Below are positions 7,770 to 16,661 of a stretch of DNA of 64,000 bases, piece after piece (the stretch's first letter is position 1; every line of letters begins with the position of its first letter). Source of the stretch: DASZZZ01 sp036260375 (GTDB lineage Bacteria; Actinomycetota; CADDZG01; WHSQ01). Location: contig DASZZZ010000017.1 in the NCBI GenBank assembly GCA_036260375.1, positions 6,542-70,541 of the forward strand, given 5' to 3'. Both the position numbers and the translations under genes were made by a program. A model generated the notes under the pieces. It was not told where the DNA came from. It was given only the letters and a program-made list of their open reading frames with translations, and did not search any database.

Positions 7770-8984
7770 ATGCCCACACCGGCCCCCATCGATCCCGACG
7801 CGCTGCGTCGCTGCGTCGCGCCCGACCGCGACGTGCGGACGCTGCCGGCGGCCGCGTACGTCTCCGACGCCGTGCACCGGTGGGAGCTCGAGCACTTCTT
7901 CGACGCGTCGTGGGTCTGCGTCGGCCGGTCGTCGGCGCTCGCGACGCCCGGCGACCAGGCGGCCGTGCGCGCCGGCACGCAGGCCGTGCTCCTCGTGCGC
8001 GGGACCGACGGAGAGCTGCGCGGGTTCTTCAACACGTGCCGTCACCGGGGCCACGAGCTCCTGCCGTGCGGCGGCGGGCCGGTCAACCAATCCGTGGTCC
8101 GCTGCCCGTACCACCGCTGGACGTACGCCCTCGACGGCGCCTTCAAGGGGGGGCCGGGGCTCGCAGGGCAGGCCGGCTTCGACCGGCGCGACCGCGAGCA
8201 CGACCTCGTCGCGGCGCGCGTGCGGGAGTGGCGCGGATGGGCGTTCGTGAACGTGAGCGGCGACGCGCCGCCGTTCGACCGTCACGTCGGACGGCTCGAC
8301 GAGCTCGTCGCGGCTCACGAGCTCGAGCGCGTCGTGCCCGCGGCGTCGCACTCCTACGACCTGCGCGCCAACTGGAAGATCGCGGTCGAGAACTACCACG
8401 AGTGCTACCACTGCAGCGAGATCCATCCCGAGCTGTGCCGCGTGACGACGCCGGGCAGCGGCGATCATTTCGCGCCGTCGGGCCTCGTCGTCGGCGGGTC
8501 GATGCTGCTCGACGACGGCATGGCGACGATGTCGTTCGACGGCGCCAGCCGGGCGGCTCCCTTCCGCCGGCTGAGCGGGCGCGCGTTGCGCGAGGTCCAC
8601 TACGTGCAGGTGTGGCCGAACCTGTTGCTCAGCGTCCACCCCGACTACGTGATGACGCACGTCCTGACGCCGCTCGCGGCGGGGCGCACCGAGGTCGCGT
8701 GCGAGTGGTCGTTCGCGCCCGAGGCGCTCGAGCGTCCCGGCTTCGACCCGTCGTTCGCAGTCGACTTCTGGGACCTGACGAACCGCCAGGACTGGGCCGC
8801 GTGCGAGTCGGTCCAGCGCGGAGCCGCGGGGCGCGGCTACCGCCAGGCCCCCCTGTCGCGTCACGAGCGCAACGTCGCCGACGTCATCGCGATGGTCGCC
8901 ACCGGCTACCTCGACGGCGGCCCGCCCACGCCGGTCGACGCGCAGCCCCGGGAAAGGTCGAGATCCGTGGCCCGAACCACCTAG
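7770..8984 (+). CDS. Rieske aromatic-ring-hydroxylating oxygenase, alpha subunit
   Basis: A 404-residue terminal oxygenase. The Rieske [2Fe-2S] ligands are visible as Cys90-x-His92 and Cys112-x2-His115 (CPYH). The mononuclear iron site is at NYHECYHCSEIHP with His214 and His219; the third carboxylate ligand lies further on. Such enzymes hydroxylate aromatic rings, sterols or quaternary amines using electrons from a separate reductase. No reductase or ferredoxin gene is adjacent, so it must be shared from elsewhere. The length and lack of an obvious β subunit fit homomultimeric members. A MarR regulator lies directly upstream. Confidence 0.9.
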   Translation: MPTPAPIDPDALRRCVAPDRDVRTLPAAAYVSDAVHRWELEHFFDASWVCVGRSSALATPGDQAAVRAGTQAVLLVRGTDGELRGFFNTCRHRGHELLPCGGGPVNQSVVRCPYHRWTYALDGAFKGGPGLAGQAGFDRRDREHDLVAARVREWRGWAFVNVSGDAPPFDRHVGRLDELVAAHELERVVPAASHSYDLRANWKIAVENYHECYHCSEIHPELCRVTTPGSGDHFAPSGLVVGGSMLLDDGMATMSFDGASRAAPFRRLSGRALREVHYVQVWPNLLLSVHPDYVMTHVLTPLAAGRTEVACEWSFAPEALERPGFDPSFAVDFWDLTNRQDWAACESVQRGAAGRGYRQAPLSRHERNVADVIAMVATGYLDGGPPTPVDAQPRERSRSVARTT

Positions 8985-8994
8985 TTCCCGTCCG

Positions 8995-9405
8995 CTACGC
9001 CGTCTCGAGATCCGACGTGCACGCCGGGCAGCGGCGGGCCTTCGCCGGGATGCTCGTCGTGCAGTACGCGCAGCGCTTGACCTCGGGCGGCTCGGCACGC
9101 TCGCCGCGCAGCCGCCGCGCCCGCTCGAACGCCTTGACGATCAGGAACAGCGCCAGCGCAACGAGCAGGAAGTTCACCACCGCGTTCAGGAACGCCCCGT
9201 AGCGGACCTCGCCCTCCCCGACGGTCCACGTCAGGTTCGAGAAGTCGGGCTGGCCGAAGAGGGCCGCGATCAGGTTCATCAAGACGTCGTTCACGAACGA
9301 CTGCACGACCGCGTTGAAGGCCAATCCCATGATCACGGCGACGGCGAGCTCCAGCACGTTGCCGCGCAGCACGAACGCCTTGAAGTCGGACAGCAGACCG
9401 CCCAC
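8995..9405 (-). CDS. mscL: Large-conductance mechanosensitive channel with C-terminal zinc ribbon
   Basis: MscL forms a pentameric tension-gated pore that releases solutes on hypo-osmotic shock. The opening FKAFVLRGNVLELAVAVIMG is the hallmark N-terminal amphipathic helix and pore-lining TM1; TM2 is VVNFLLVALALFLIVKAF. GTG at 9405 has GGAGG four bases upstream. After TM2 the usual short cytoplasmic helix is followed by a tail with CAYC and CPAC, a four-cysteine zinc-ribbon knuckle (two CxxC pairs) ending the 136-residue protein. The tail is unusual compared with the E. coli protein and is present in full with no sign of frameshift. It converges on the Rieske gene with 10 bases between stops. 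Confidence 0.92.
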   Translation of the reverse strand: MGGLLSDFKAFVLRGNVLELAVAVIMGLAFNAVVQSFVNDVLMNLIAALFGQPDFSNLTWTVGEGEVRYGAFLNAVVNFLLVALALFLIVKAFERARRLRGERAEPPEVKRCAYCTTSIPAKARRCPACTSDLETA

Positions 9406-9516
9406 GTCGCCTCCAATCACCTCGAACCGGACGAACGCGGGAACCCCATTGTGCGGAGCCCCCCAAGACGCTTGGATACCCGGGGCAGCCCGCCCGTCAC
9501 CGACCAAGGGGGATCC

Positions 9517-11088
9517 ATGACGAAACGCTCCACGTTGCGGCGCGCACTCGCGCCGCTGGCGGCCGTCGCCGTCGTCGCCTCGCTGCTTGCGCCGCAGGCG
9601 GCCGCCGACGAGCGCGCCAACACCCAGGGCCTGCGCAAGGCCGTCACCCTCGCCGGCGTGCGAGACCACCAGGCCGCGCTGCAGGCGATCGCCGACGCGA
9701 ACGGCGACACGCGCCTGTCGGGAACGTCGGGCTTCGACGCGTCGGCCGAGTACGTCATCGACAAGGCCGAGGCGGCCGGCTACGACGTCTCGGTGTTCGA
9801 GTTCGAGTTCCTGCTCGTCGGCGACCGCACGCCGCCCGAGATGGAGCGCGTGGCGCCGAACCCGCGCACGTACGTCAACGGCCAGGAGTTCCTGACGATG
9901 AACTACTCGGGCAGCGGCGACAGCACCGCGCCGCTGACCGCGGTCGACGTCGCGGGCGGCACGAGCGGCTGCGAGCCCGCCGACTTCGCCGGGTTCCCGG
10001 CCGGTGACATCGCGCTGATCAAGCGCGGCACGTGCACGTTCCGCGTCAAGGCGGACAACGCCGTGGCCGCCGGCGCGTCGGCCGCGATCATCTACAACGA
10101 CGGGCTCGCGCCCGACCGCATGGGCGTCATCAACGGCCGCCTGAACCCGCCCGAGACGCTCGTCGCGATCCCGACCGTGGGCACCAGCTTCGCCATCGGC
10201 CAGGAGCTCGCCAACGGCGTCGTCAACGGCGCGACCGGCGTCACGATGCGCGTGCGCGTCGACTCGATCGCCGAGACCCGCACGACGCGCAACGTCATCG
10301 CGGAGACGCCGGGCGGCGACCCGGACCACGTCGTCGTCGTCGGCGCGCACCTCGACAGCGTCAGCCGCGGCCCCGGCATCAACGACAACGGCAGCGGCTC
10401 CGCCGCGATCCTCGAGCTCGCCGAGCAGCTCTCGGCGCGCGACATCGAGCCGCGCAACAAGCTGCGCTTCATGTGGTACGGCGCCGAGGAGCACGGCCTG
10501 ATCGGCTCGACGCGCTACGTCCAGGCGCTGCCGCAGGCCGAGCGCGACAAGATCGAGCTCATGCTGAACTTCGACATGATCGGCTCGCCGAACTTCGTGC
10601 GCTTCGTGTACGACGGCGACAACTCGGCGTTCCCGGTCGGCCCGGGCGTCGCGGCCGGTCCTCCGGGGTCGGGTGAGATCGAGCAGACGTTCCGCGACTA
10701 CTTCGCGTCGCAGGGGCTGCCGGTCGAGCCGACGCCGTTCAACGGACGCTCGGACTACGGTCCGTTCATCGCCGCGGGCATCCCGGCCGGCGGCCTGTTC
10801 ACCGGCGCCGAGGGCATCAAGACGCCGGCGCAGGCGGCGGTCTACGGCGGCACGGCGGGCGCCCAGTTCGACCCGTGCTACCACCTCGCCTGCGACACGT
10901 ACGACAACAACAGCGACACCGCGCTCGACCAGATGTCGGACGCGATCGCGCACACGGTCCTCGTGTACGCGAAGCGCAACTTCGTCCAGCGTCCCCTGAC
11001 CGACCCGGCCCCCGCGGCCGACGCCGGCGCGGGCGGTGGCGGCGGTCTGCACGACGACCACGACGACCACGCGCGCGTGTCGATGTAG
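9517..11088 (+). CDS. Secreted M28 family aminopeptidase with PA domain
   Basis: A 523-residue exported metallopeptidase. The signal peptide is MTKRSTLRRALAPLAAVAVV with cleavage near AAADE. A protease-associated domain sits at ~residues 130-230 (GDIALIKRGTCTFRVK). The M28 di-zinc site is readable as VVGAHLDSV, GINDNGSGSAAILE, WYGAEEHGLIGS, NFDMIGS and a late CYHLACD. This layout matches Streptomyces-type aminopeptidases that release N-terminal residues outside the cell. Start chosen at the ATG after AAGGGGGATCC. The last ~20 residues are a glycine run followed by HDDHDDH, a possible extra metal-binding tail. A strong hairpin follows the stop. Confidence 0.9.
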   Translation: MTKRSTLRRALAPLAAVAVVASLLAPQAAADERANTQGLRKAVTLAGVRDHQAALQAIADANGDTRLSGTSGFDASAEYVIDKAEAAGYDVSVFEFEFLLVGDRTPPEMERVAPNPRTYVNGQEFLTMNYSGSGDSTAPLTAVDVAGGTSGCEPADFAGFPAGDIALIKRGTCTFRVKADNAVAAGASAAIIYNDGLAPDRMGVINGRLNPPETLVAIPTVGTSFAIGQELANGVVNGATGVTMRVRVDSIAETRTTRNVIAETPGGDPDHVVVVGAHLDSVSRGPGINDNGSGSAAILELAEQLSARDIEPRNKLRFMWYGAEEHGLIGSTRYVQALPQAERDKIELMLNFDMIGSPNFVRFVYDGDNSAFPVGPGVAAGPPGSGEIEQTFRDYFASQGLPVEPTPFNGRSDYGPFIAAGIPAGGLFTGAEGIKTPAQAAVYGGTAGAQFDPCYHLACDTYDNNSDTALDQMSDAIAHTVLVYAKRNFVQRPLTDPAPAADAGAGGGGGLHDDHDDHARVSM

Positions 11089-11115
11089 CGAGCGACACCG
11101 CACGACGCACCACCC

Positions 11116-11143
11116 GAGAGGGGCGGCCCCGGCCGCCCCTCTC
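11116..11143 (+). terminator. 13-bp hairpin terminator after the M28 peptidase
   Basis: GAGAGGGGCGGCC (11116-11128) and GGCCGCCCCTCTC (11131-11143) are perfect reverse complements around CC, 27 bases after the stop. A pyrimidine-rich CTCTCC run follows instead of a U-tract, as is usual in high-GC actinomycetes. Confidence 0.75.
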
Positions 11144-11156
11144 TCCGCGCGCGGGC

Positions 11157-11162
11157 TAGCAT
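11157..11162 (+). promoter_or_regulatory. -10 element of a probably leaderless PfkB kinase transcript
   Basis: TAGCAT ends seven bases before the GTG start at 11170, and no ribosome site exists in between. The element lies just past the terminator hairpin. Together these suggest transcription begins at the start codon. Confidence 0.5.
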
Positions 11163-11169
11163 CCGGCGC

Positions 11170-12000
11170 GTGCGCGCCGCCGTCGTCGGTCACGTCGAGT
11201 TGGTCGAGTTCGTGCGCGTCGAGCGCATGCCGCGCGCGGGCGACATCGTCCACGCGCTCGAGTGGTGGTCGGAGGCGGCCGGCGGGGGGCCGGGCGCCGC
11301 GGTGCAGCTCGCGAAGCTCGCCGGCGGTGCGGCGCTGTTCACCGCGTTGGGGGACGACGACGTCGGCGACAGCGCGCGCGACGCGCTCGCCCGCCACGGG
11401 CTCGTCGTGCACGCCGCGACGCGGCCCGAGCCGACGCGGCGCGCGATCACGCACGTCGACGCGGGCGGCGAGCGGACGATCACGGTGCTCGGCGAGCGTC
11501 ACGCGCCGCGCGGCGACGACGACCTGCCGTGGGACGAGCTCGACGGCGTCGACGCGCTCTACTTCACCGCGGGCGACGAGGCGGCGCTGCGGCACGCGCG
11601 CCGGGCGCGCGTCGTCGTCGCGACCGCGCGCGTGCTGCCGCTGCTCGCGCGCACCGGCGTGCAGCTCGACGCGCTCGTCGGGAGCGCGACGGACCCGGCG
11701 GAGGCGCACGCGCCCGGCGACGTCGAGCCGCCGCCGCGCCTGTCGGTGTGGACCGCGGGCGAGCGCGGCGGCCGCTACGCGCTCGCCGACGGCGCCGAGG
11801 GAACCTACGACGCGGTCGCGCCGCCCGGCCCGGTAGTCGACCGCTACGGCGCGGGCGACTCGTTCGCCGGCGCGCTCGCGTACGGCCTCGCCGCGACCGG
11901 CGACGCGCGCGCCGCGCTCGAGCTCGCGGCCCGCTGCGGCGCAGCCGCGGTCACGGGCCGCGGCCCGTACGAGGGCCAGCTCCGCCGCCACGGCGCCTGA
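11170..12000 (+). CDS. PfkB family carbohydrate/nucleoside kinase
   Basis: A 276-residue ribokinase-like kinase, a little short for the family (usually ~300). The C-terminal signature DRYGAGDSFAGALAYGLA carries the catalytic Asp and anion-hole glycines. The N-terminal substrate segment (AGGGPGAAVQLAKLAG) is also present. Such enzymes phosphorylate sugars or nucleosides with ATP in the cytoplasm. The central region is poorly conserved, so the substrate cannot be read. The gene stands alone between a terminator and the cupredoxin pair, with a probable leaderless GTG start. Confidence 0.82.
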   Translation: MRAAVVGHVELVEFVRVERMPRAGDIVHALEWWSEAAGGGPGAAVQLAKLAGGAALFTALGDDDVGDSARDALARHGLVVHAATRPEPTRRAITHVDAGGERTITVLGERHAPRGDDDLPWDELDGVDALYFTAGDEAALRHARRARVVVATARVLPLLARTGVQLDALVGSATDPAEAHAPGDVEPPPRLSVWTAGERGGRYALADGAEGTYDAVAPPGPVVDRYGAGDSFAGALAYGLAATGDARAALELAARCGAAAVTGRGPYEGQLRRHGA

Positions 12001-12110
12001 CGCCCAAGCCGCACCGCGGCGCCGCCCGTATCCCTCGGAGACGCGCGTAACGCGTCGCGATCCGCCCCCGTTGTACGGGCGCACGACGCGACTACGGACA
12101 GGAGAGACGA

Positions 12111-12929
12111 ATGCGCACAGCGACCATCGCCGCGGCCGCGGCCGCGCTGATGCTCGGCGCGTGCTCGAGCCCGTCGCCCGACGCGCCGGCGGATCCGGCG
12201 GGCGGCGGGGGCCGGGCGCGGGCGGCGTCGTCGTCCGAGGGCGACGGCGGCGGCAAGGGCGGCGGGCAGCGAGCCGGCGGCAAGCACGGGGCGAGCCACT
12301 CCGCGGCCCGCGTCGACCCGCGCACGGGCGGCTTCGAGATCGTGCTCGGCGAGTGGGCCGTCACGCCGGAGGCCGAGGCGATCCGGCCCGGCCCGGTGAC
12401 GTTCGTGATCCACAACCGCGGCACGATGGCGCACGGCTTCGAGATCGAGCTCGAGGGCGACAGCAGCGGGTCCGGCTCGGGCGACCTCTTCAAGGCCGAG
12501 TCCGAGCTGCTCCAGCCCGGCGAGTCGACGCGCATGTCGGTGACGCTCGAGCGGCCGGGCACGTACAAGATCGAGTGCCTCGTCGACGGTCACGACGACA
12601 TGGGCATGGAGGGCCCCCTCGAGGTGCGTGCCGACGCGCCGCTGGTGCGCTCGGAGCCGAAGGTCGCGCGCGAGCGGGGCGACGGGGGCGGCGTGGCCAT
12701 CGCCGACTTCGCCTTCTCGCCGCCTGAAGCGCACGTCGGCGCGGGGACGAAGGTGACGTGGAGCAACGACGACCCGACCGCGCACACCGTGACGGCCGAG
12801 GACGGCACGTTCGATTCCGGCACGCTCGACGCGGGCGAGTCGTTCGCCGTCCGCTTCGACGAGCCCGGCACGTATCGCTACCGGTGCGAGATCCATCCCG
12901 ACATGAAGGGTTCCGTGACGGTCGAGTGA
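12111..12929 (+). CDS. Lipoprotein with two cupredoxin-like domains
   Basis: A 272-residue exported lipoprotein. Lipobox LMLGAC places the lipidated Cys at residue 18, followed by a flexible Gly/Ser/Asp linker to ~residue 60. Domain one has His in AHGFEIE and a late HDDMGMEG, resembling a blue-copper site. Domain two is plastocyanin-like, with AHTVTAEDG and the copper-ligand ending YRCEIHPDMKG (Cys, His, Met). It would carry copper electrons or bind copper outside the membrane. ATG is preceded by AGGAGAG. It is followed 11 bases later by a second, single-domain cupredoxin gene, so they form an operon. Confidence 0.85.
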   Translation: MRTATIAAAAAALMLGACSSPSPDAPADPAGGGGRARAASSSEGDGGGKGGGQRAGGKHGASHSAARVDPRTGGFEIVLGEWAVTPEAEAIRPGPVTFVIHNRGTMAHGFEIELEGDSSGSGSGDLFKAESELLQPGESTRMSVTLERPGTYKIECLVDGHDDMGMEGPLEVRADAPLVRSEPKVARERGDGGGVAIADFAFSPPEAHVGAGTKVTWSNDDPTAHTVTAEDGTFDSGTLDAGESFAVRFDEPGTYRYRCEIHPDMKGSVTVE

Positions 12930-12940
12930 GAGGAGAGCGC

Positions 12941-13303
12941 ATGAAGAGGAGGTACGGGCGCGCGGCCGCGGCCCTCGCGCTCGTCGCGCTGACGGGCGCG
13001 GCGTGCGGCGGCGGCGAGGACGACGCGGGCGCCGCCGGCGGCGGGTCGAGCGCCACGCTGACCGCGTCCGAGTTCAAGTGGGACCCGACCTCGCTCAGCG
13101 TCGCCGCGGGCGGCACGATCGAGGTGACCAACGAGGACGACGCCAAGCACAACGTCACGGTCGAGGAGGCCGGCATCGACGAAGACGTCGACCCGAACGG
13201 GTCGGTGTCCGTCGACGTCGGCGACGCCGAGCCGGGCAGCTACGACTTCGTGTGCGAGTACCACCCCGACACGATGAAGGGGACGCTCGAGGTCACCGAG
13301 TAG
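12941..13303 (+). CDS. Cupredoxin-domain lipoprotein
   Basis: A 120-residue lipoprotein: signal sequence with lipobox LTGAAC (Cys at ~22), a Gly-rich linker, then one plastocyanin-like domain with KHNVTVEE (His) and the end motif FVCEYHPDTMKG (Cys, His, Met). AGAGGAGAG stands before the ATG. It lies 11 bases after the two-domain cupredoxin gene and is paralogous to its second domain. The pair probably acts together in copper handling or electron transfer at the cell surface. A long hairpin follows it. Confidence 0.85.
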   Translation: MKRRYGRAAAALALVALTGAACGGGEDDAGAAGGGSSATLTASEFKWDPTSLSVAAGGTIEVTNEDDAKHNVTVEEAGIDEDVDPNGSVSVDVGDAEPGSYDFVCEYHPDTMKGTLEVTE

Positions 13304-13330
13304 CACGCCGAGCGTTCTCTGCGCGACGCG

Positions 13331-13365
13331 GACGGGCCCGCAGCGTTGTCGGCTGCGGGCCCGTC
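13331..13365. terminator. 14-bp hairpin between convergent genes
   Basis: GACGGGCCCGCAGC (13331-13344) and GCTGCGGGCCCGTC (13352-13365) are perfect reverse complements around a 7-base loop. Flanking bases can extend the stem past a two-base bulge. It lies between the stops of the cupredoxin gene and the M14 peptidase and can terminate both. Confidence 0.8.
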
Positions 13366-13388
13366 GTCGCGTCGTTACGGAGCGCCGG

Positions 13389-16300
13389 CTACGGCGCGGG
13401 CCGCGTCCAGGCGATGAGGTTCTCGAACAGCTGGTAGCCGGTGTACGTCAGCGCGTACGACGACAGCCCGAACGGGTGGTAGTTCGACTCGGTCGGGTCC
13501 GGGAGCAGCGCGCCGGCGACGCGAATCGTGCCGGCGCCGTGCGCGAGCTCGCCGAGCGACACTCCCGTCGTCGTGGCGCTGCCTGCCGTCGGCGTCGCGC
13601 GCACGAGCGTGCGCGCCGCGGTCGTCCCGCCCGCGGCCTCCCACGCGGCCTGGTCGACGATCCAGTTCGGCGAGTCGCACTTGTCGCTGTCGCAGCCTGC
13701 GTTCGCCGAGCCGGACGCGCTGACGTAGTAGCCGAGCGGGACGGGCTCGTAGGTCTGGTGACGGTTGTCGAACGTCTCGTCGCCGATCGTCCCGACGCCC
13801 TCGGCCGTGCCCTCCTTGTTCACCGCGTTGGAGAGATGGTGACGGTCGTAGGTGGGGCCGTTGCCGTCGTCGAAGTCCATCCACCCGGCGTAGAAGTAGC
13901 CGCTGTCGACCGCGTCGGCCGCGATGCCGGTGCCGAGGTACGGAAGCGCCCACATCGCGCCGTCGGTCAGCACGAGGTTGCCGCCGCGGCCGGCCCACTC
14001 GGAGAGCGCGGCCGCGTACTTCTCGAACTGGCGCTGCGTGTAGCGGCTCTGCGGCGCCACCGGCGGCGCCGGGTCGGCGAAGAACTCGATCGTGCCGCTC
14101 ACCGGCTGCGGCGCGGCGAGGAAGTTCTCGATGCGCACACGCCAGCGCCCGACGTCGGGCTCGAAGATCGTGAGCTCCTCGCCGTTGTTGACGAACGCGC
14201 ACGGGCAGCCGCGGTCCTCCCACGTCTGCGTCGCCGGGTTGAAGTACTCGGCGTGCACGTCGTAGTCGCTCGGCAGCTCCCACGACGCGCTGATCACCAT
14301 GCGGTCGTTGTCGAAGCCGGGCTCGACGTCGAACTCGTACACGCCGCTGAGCGTGGGCACGGGCGCGCCCTCGGGACCGAGCGAGAACGTCTCGGACGGC
14401 TGCGGCTGACCCGGAGGCTCCGGCGCCGACGTCGCCGGCACGAAGCCCGGCATGAACTCGTTCGCGAGCACGAGGCTGTCGTACGAGCTCAGCGTCTTGG
14501 GCTTGCGCAGGACGCTCTCGACCGACACCGGCGTGAGCTCACTGCCTGCCGCTGCGTACTTGTTGAGATCGGTGAAGAAGTCCATCCGCGAGACGTCGTA
14601 CGGCGCCTGCTCCGGCACCGGGTACGACGAGTTGCGGCTGAAGCTCACGTCGAAGCGCGTGGGCAGCACGCGCCCCGCGTTCGAGCGGATGCGGTAGGGC
14701 CCCGGCCGCGGGTCGTTGAGGTCGATGCGCGCGCCGGCCTGGAGGTACGCGAAGCTCTGGTTGAAGTAGCGCGCGACCTCGTGGCAGCCCTCGGGGTCGC
14801 CGACGTGCTCGGGCGGACCGCAGTACTCGAGGACGAGCTCGGCCGCGGTGTTGGTCGAGATTCCCTGGAGGTTCCCGAACGTCGCCTCGATCGTGAGCCC
14901 GCCGTTGTAGAAGCCGTCGTCGGGGCCCTTGACGTCGAAGCGGAACTCCTGGATGCCGGTCAGCTGCGTGTGCGTGACGTCGGGTTGCGTCGGGAGGCCC
15001 GTCGGCGCGCCCTCGGCGGGACCGCCGCCCGGGTTGACGATGCGGTCGGGGTCGTTGACGTAGCCGACCTTGCCCTGCGTGCGGAACGTCACGTCCTTCT
15101 CCTGCAGCAGCGCCGCGATCTGGGAGTAGATGAGGCCCTTGTTGCCGTCGATGTGGAGCTGCTCGATCTGCGGGTCGAACACCGTGTTCGGCGCGAGGTG
15201 CGACAGCGCCATCTCGTTGTTGATGCCGACGCCGTCGAGGCCGAGCGGCGAGTCCATCCAGTCGCCGAACGAGCCGCTGACCTGGTAGTTGATCGTGTCC
15301 CAGACCGTGCCCCACTGGTCCGAGCACATCGGCACCGCGCCGGTCTCGCCGGGGCACTGCCCGCTCGGCGCGATCAGCGGGCTCCACGCGAGCCGCGCCT
15401 CCGAGTCGCGGAACGTCAGGATCGAGGTCTCGACCGTCCGCTCGTTCTTGCGGTAGTCGCGCTGTCCGGCGCCGAGCAGCGTGAACGAGAACGACGGCGC
15501 GTCGAGCATGCCGTGGAGGTCGATGCCGCCGGCGAATCTGCCCGCGGCGGTCTGCTCGCGGACCCAGCTGAGGTACTTCGCGTAGCCGCGCGACTCGGGC
15601 TCGCTGAACGGCGTGTAGGGGGCCTCGGTGTAGCCGACGGTCGCCCAGTCGCGGTTCACGTCCATGCCGTTGCCGTTGTAGCGCTGGAAGAACACCCCGC
15701 CCTCGGTGACCTCGCCGCGGTGCCAGCCGTCGGGGTTGGAGAGGACGAAGTAGATGACGGAGTTGTCGAGCACCTCACCCGCGGTGGGGCCGGAGTCGCT
15801 CGGCTCGAGGATGCGCTTGGGGAACGGTCCCTCGGCGGCACAGGCGGGGGCCGCGTCGGGGTCGTCCTCGCACGCGCTCCACGTCACGAGGTCCTCGATC
15901 GCGCGGATGCCACCCTCGATGCCGGCGCGCTCGATGCCGTGGATCGACAGCGAGTACGCGAAGTGCTTGCGCTGAGCCTCGGGGACCGCCGAGTCACGGT
16001 TGGTGACCTTGACGACGTAGAGGTCGCGCTTGTCGCGCGTCAGGTCGGCGCGCGGCAGTCCGGCCGAGCGCAGCTCCTCGCCGCTGAACGCGGGGTGGTC
16101 GCCGAACATCGTGCGCAGGTTCTGCACCTGCATCAGACGGGGGAAGCGCGACTCGAGGAACTCGAGCCCCGAGATCGCCTCGTCCCACTGGATGAACTGG
16201 ATCGCGCAGACGTTCCCCTTCGCCCACGGCGACTTGCCGGGCAGGCCCTTGACGCACCCATGCGGGTCGGGGAACACGCGCCCGTACGTGGAGTACGTGA

Positions 16301-16406
16301 CGTCGTCGACCGCGGCCGGCGTCGCGATCGTGTACGCGGGGCTGCCGATCACGAACGTGGACGCGACCAGCATGCACGCCGCGCCGAGCGAGATGATTCT
16401 CTTCAT
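13389..16406 (-). CDS. Large secreted M14 zinc carboxypeptidase
   Basis: A 1005-residue exported protein. Signal peptide MKRIISLGAACMLVASTFVIG with cleavage near residue 25-30. The catalytic domain (to ~residue 430) shows the zinc motif SIHGIERAGIEG (HxxE), the NPDGW segment after FVLS, DVNRDW and the third zinc ligand in GGIDLHGML. Later come Ig-like or P-domain-like β regions, then a C-terminal α/β domain with YTQRQFEKYAAALSEWAGRG and NLVLTDGAMW, resembling a glutamine-amidotransferase-like or ThuA-like fold. It would trim C-terminal residues of extracellular peptides. The family minimum is ~300 residues, so most of the length is accessory. RBS GGGGGAGGAC precedes the ATG. Confidence 0.85.
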   Translation of the reverse strand: MKRIISLGAACMLVASTFVIGSPAYTIATPAAVDDVTYSTYGRVFPDPHGCVKGLPGKSPWAKGNVCAIQFIQWDEAISGLEFLESRFPRLMQVQNLRTMFGDHPAFSGEELRSAGLPRADLTRDKRDLYVVKVTNRDSAVPEAQRKHFAYSLSIHGIERAGIEGGIRAIEDLVTWSACEDDPDAAPACAAEGPFPKRILEPSDSGPTAGEVLDNSVIYFVLSNPDGWHRGEVTEGGVFFQRYNGNGMDVNRDWATVGYTEAPYTPFSEPESRGYAKYLSWVREQTAAGRFAGGIDLHGMLDAPSFSFTLLGAGQRDYRKNERTVETSILTFRDSEARLAWSPLIAPSGQCPGETGAVPMCSDQWGTVWDTINYQVSGSFGDWMDSPLGLDGVGINNEMALSHLAPNTVFDPQIEQLHIDGNKGLIYSQIAALLQEKDVTFRTQGKVGYVNDPDRIVNPGGGPAEGAPTGLPTQPDVTHTQLTGIQEFRFDVKGPDDGFYNGGLTIEATFGNLQGISTNTAAELVLEYCGPPEHVGDPEGCHEVARYFNQSFAYLQAGARIDLNDPRPGPYRIRSNAGRVLPTRFDVSFSRNSSYPVPEQAPYDVSRMDFFTDLNKYAAAGSELTPVSVESVLRKPKTLSSYDSLVLANEFMPGFVPATSAPEPPGQPQPSETFSLGPEGAPVPTLSGVYEFDVEPGFDNDRMVISASWELPSDYDVHAEYFNPATQTWEDRGCPCAFVNNGEELTIFEPDVGRWRVRIENFLAAPQPVSGTIEFFADPAPPVAPQSRYTQRQFEKYAAALSEWAGRGGNLVLTDGAMWALPYLGTGIAADAVDSGYFYAGWMDFDDGNGPTYDRHHLSNAVNKEGTAEGVGTIGDETFDNRHQTYEPVPLGYYVSASGSANAGCDSDKCDSPNWIVDQAAWEAAGGTTAARTLVRATPTAGSATTTGVSLGELAHGAGTIRVAGALLPDPTESNYHPFGLSSYALTYTGYQLFENLIAWTRPAP

Positions 16407-16661
16407 GTCCTCCCCCGAGGCTTGCGTCCCGCCGCGCCGGGTACGGCTCCGGCGACGGAACTAGTTCGATCGGCCCATTGGGCGTAGGCATTGTGGACGG
16501 GGTGCGCCCGACCCTGCAAGGGGAGAAACGGGACACGACACCCAATCGACGCAGCCGGTTGCCGTTTTCATGCCGGAAGAGGGTCAGGTTCGCCGTCGCG
16601 GCCCGCGCTCCTGCCCGCCGGCCCGGCGCCGTCGGCCGGATTGCCGTGGCCGGGCGCCCCC

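Noticed and set aside
9406..12084. Continuation of the MscL frame far upstream
   Set aside because: The open frame extends to 12084 but antisense to the M28 peptidase and PfkB genes. A ribosome site and the conserved MscL N-terminus fix the start at 9405.
13476..16487. A 1003-residue frame opposite the M14 peptidase
   Set aside because: Antisense shadow; the minus strand carries the signal peptide and zinc motifs.
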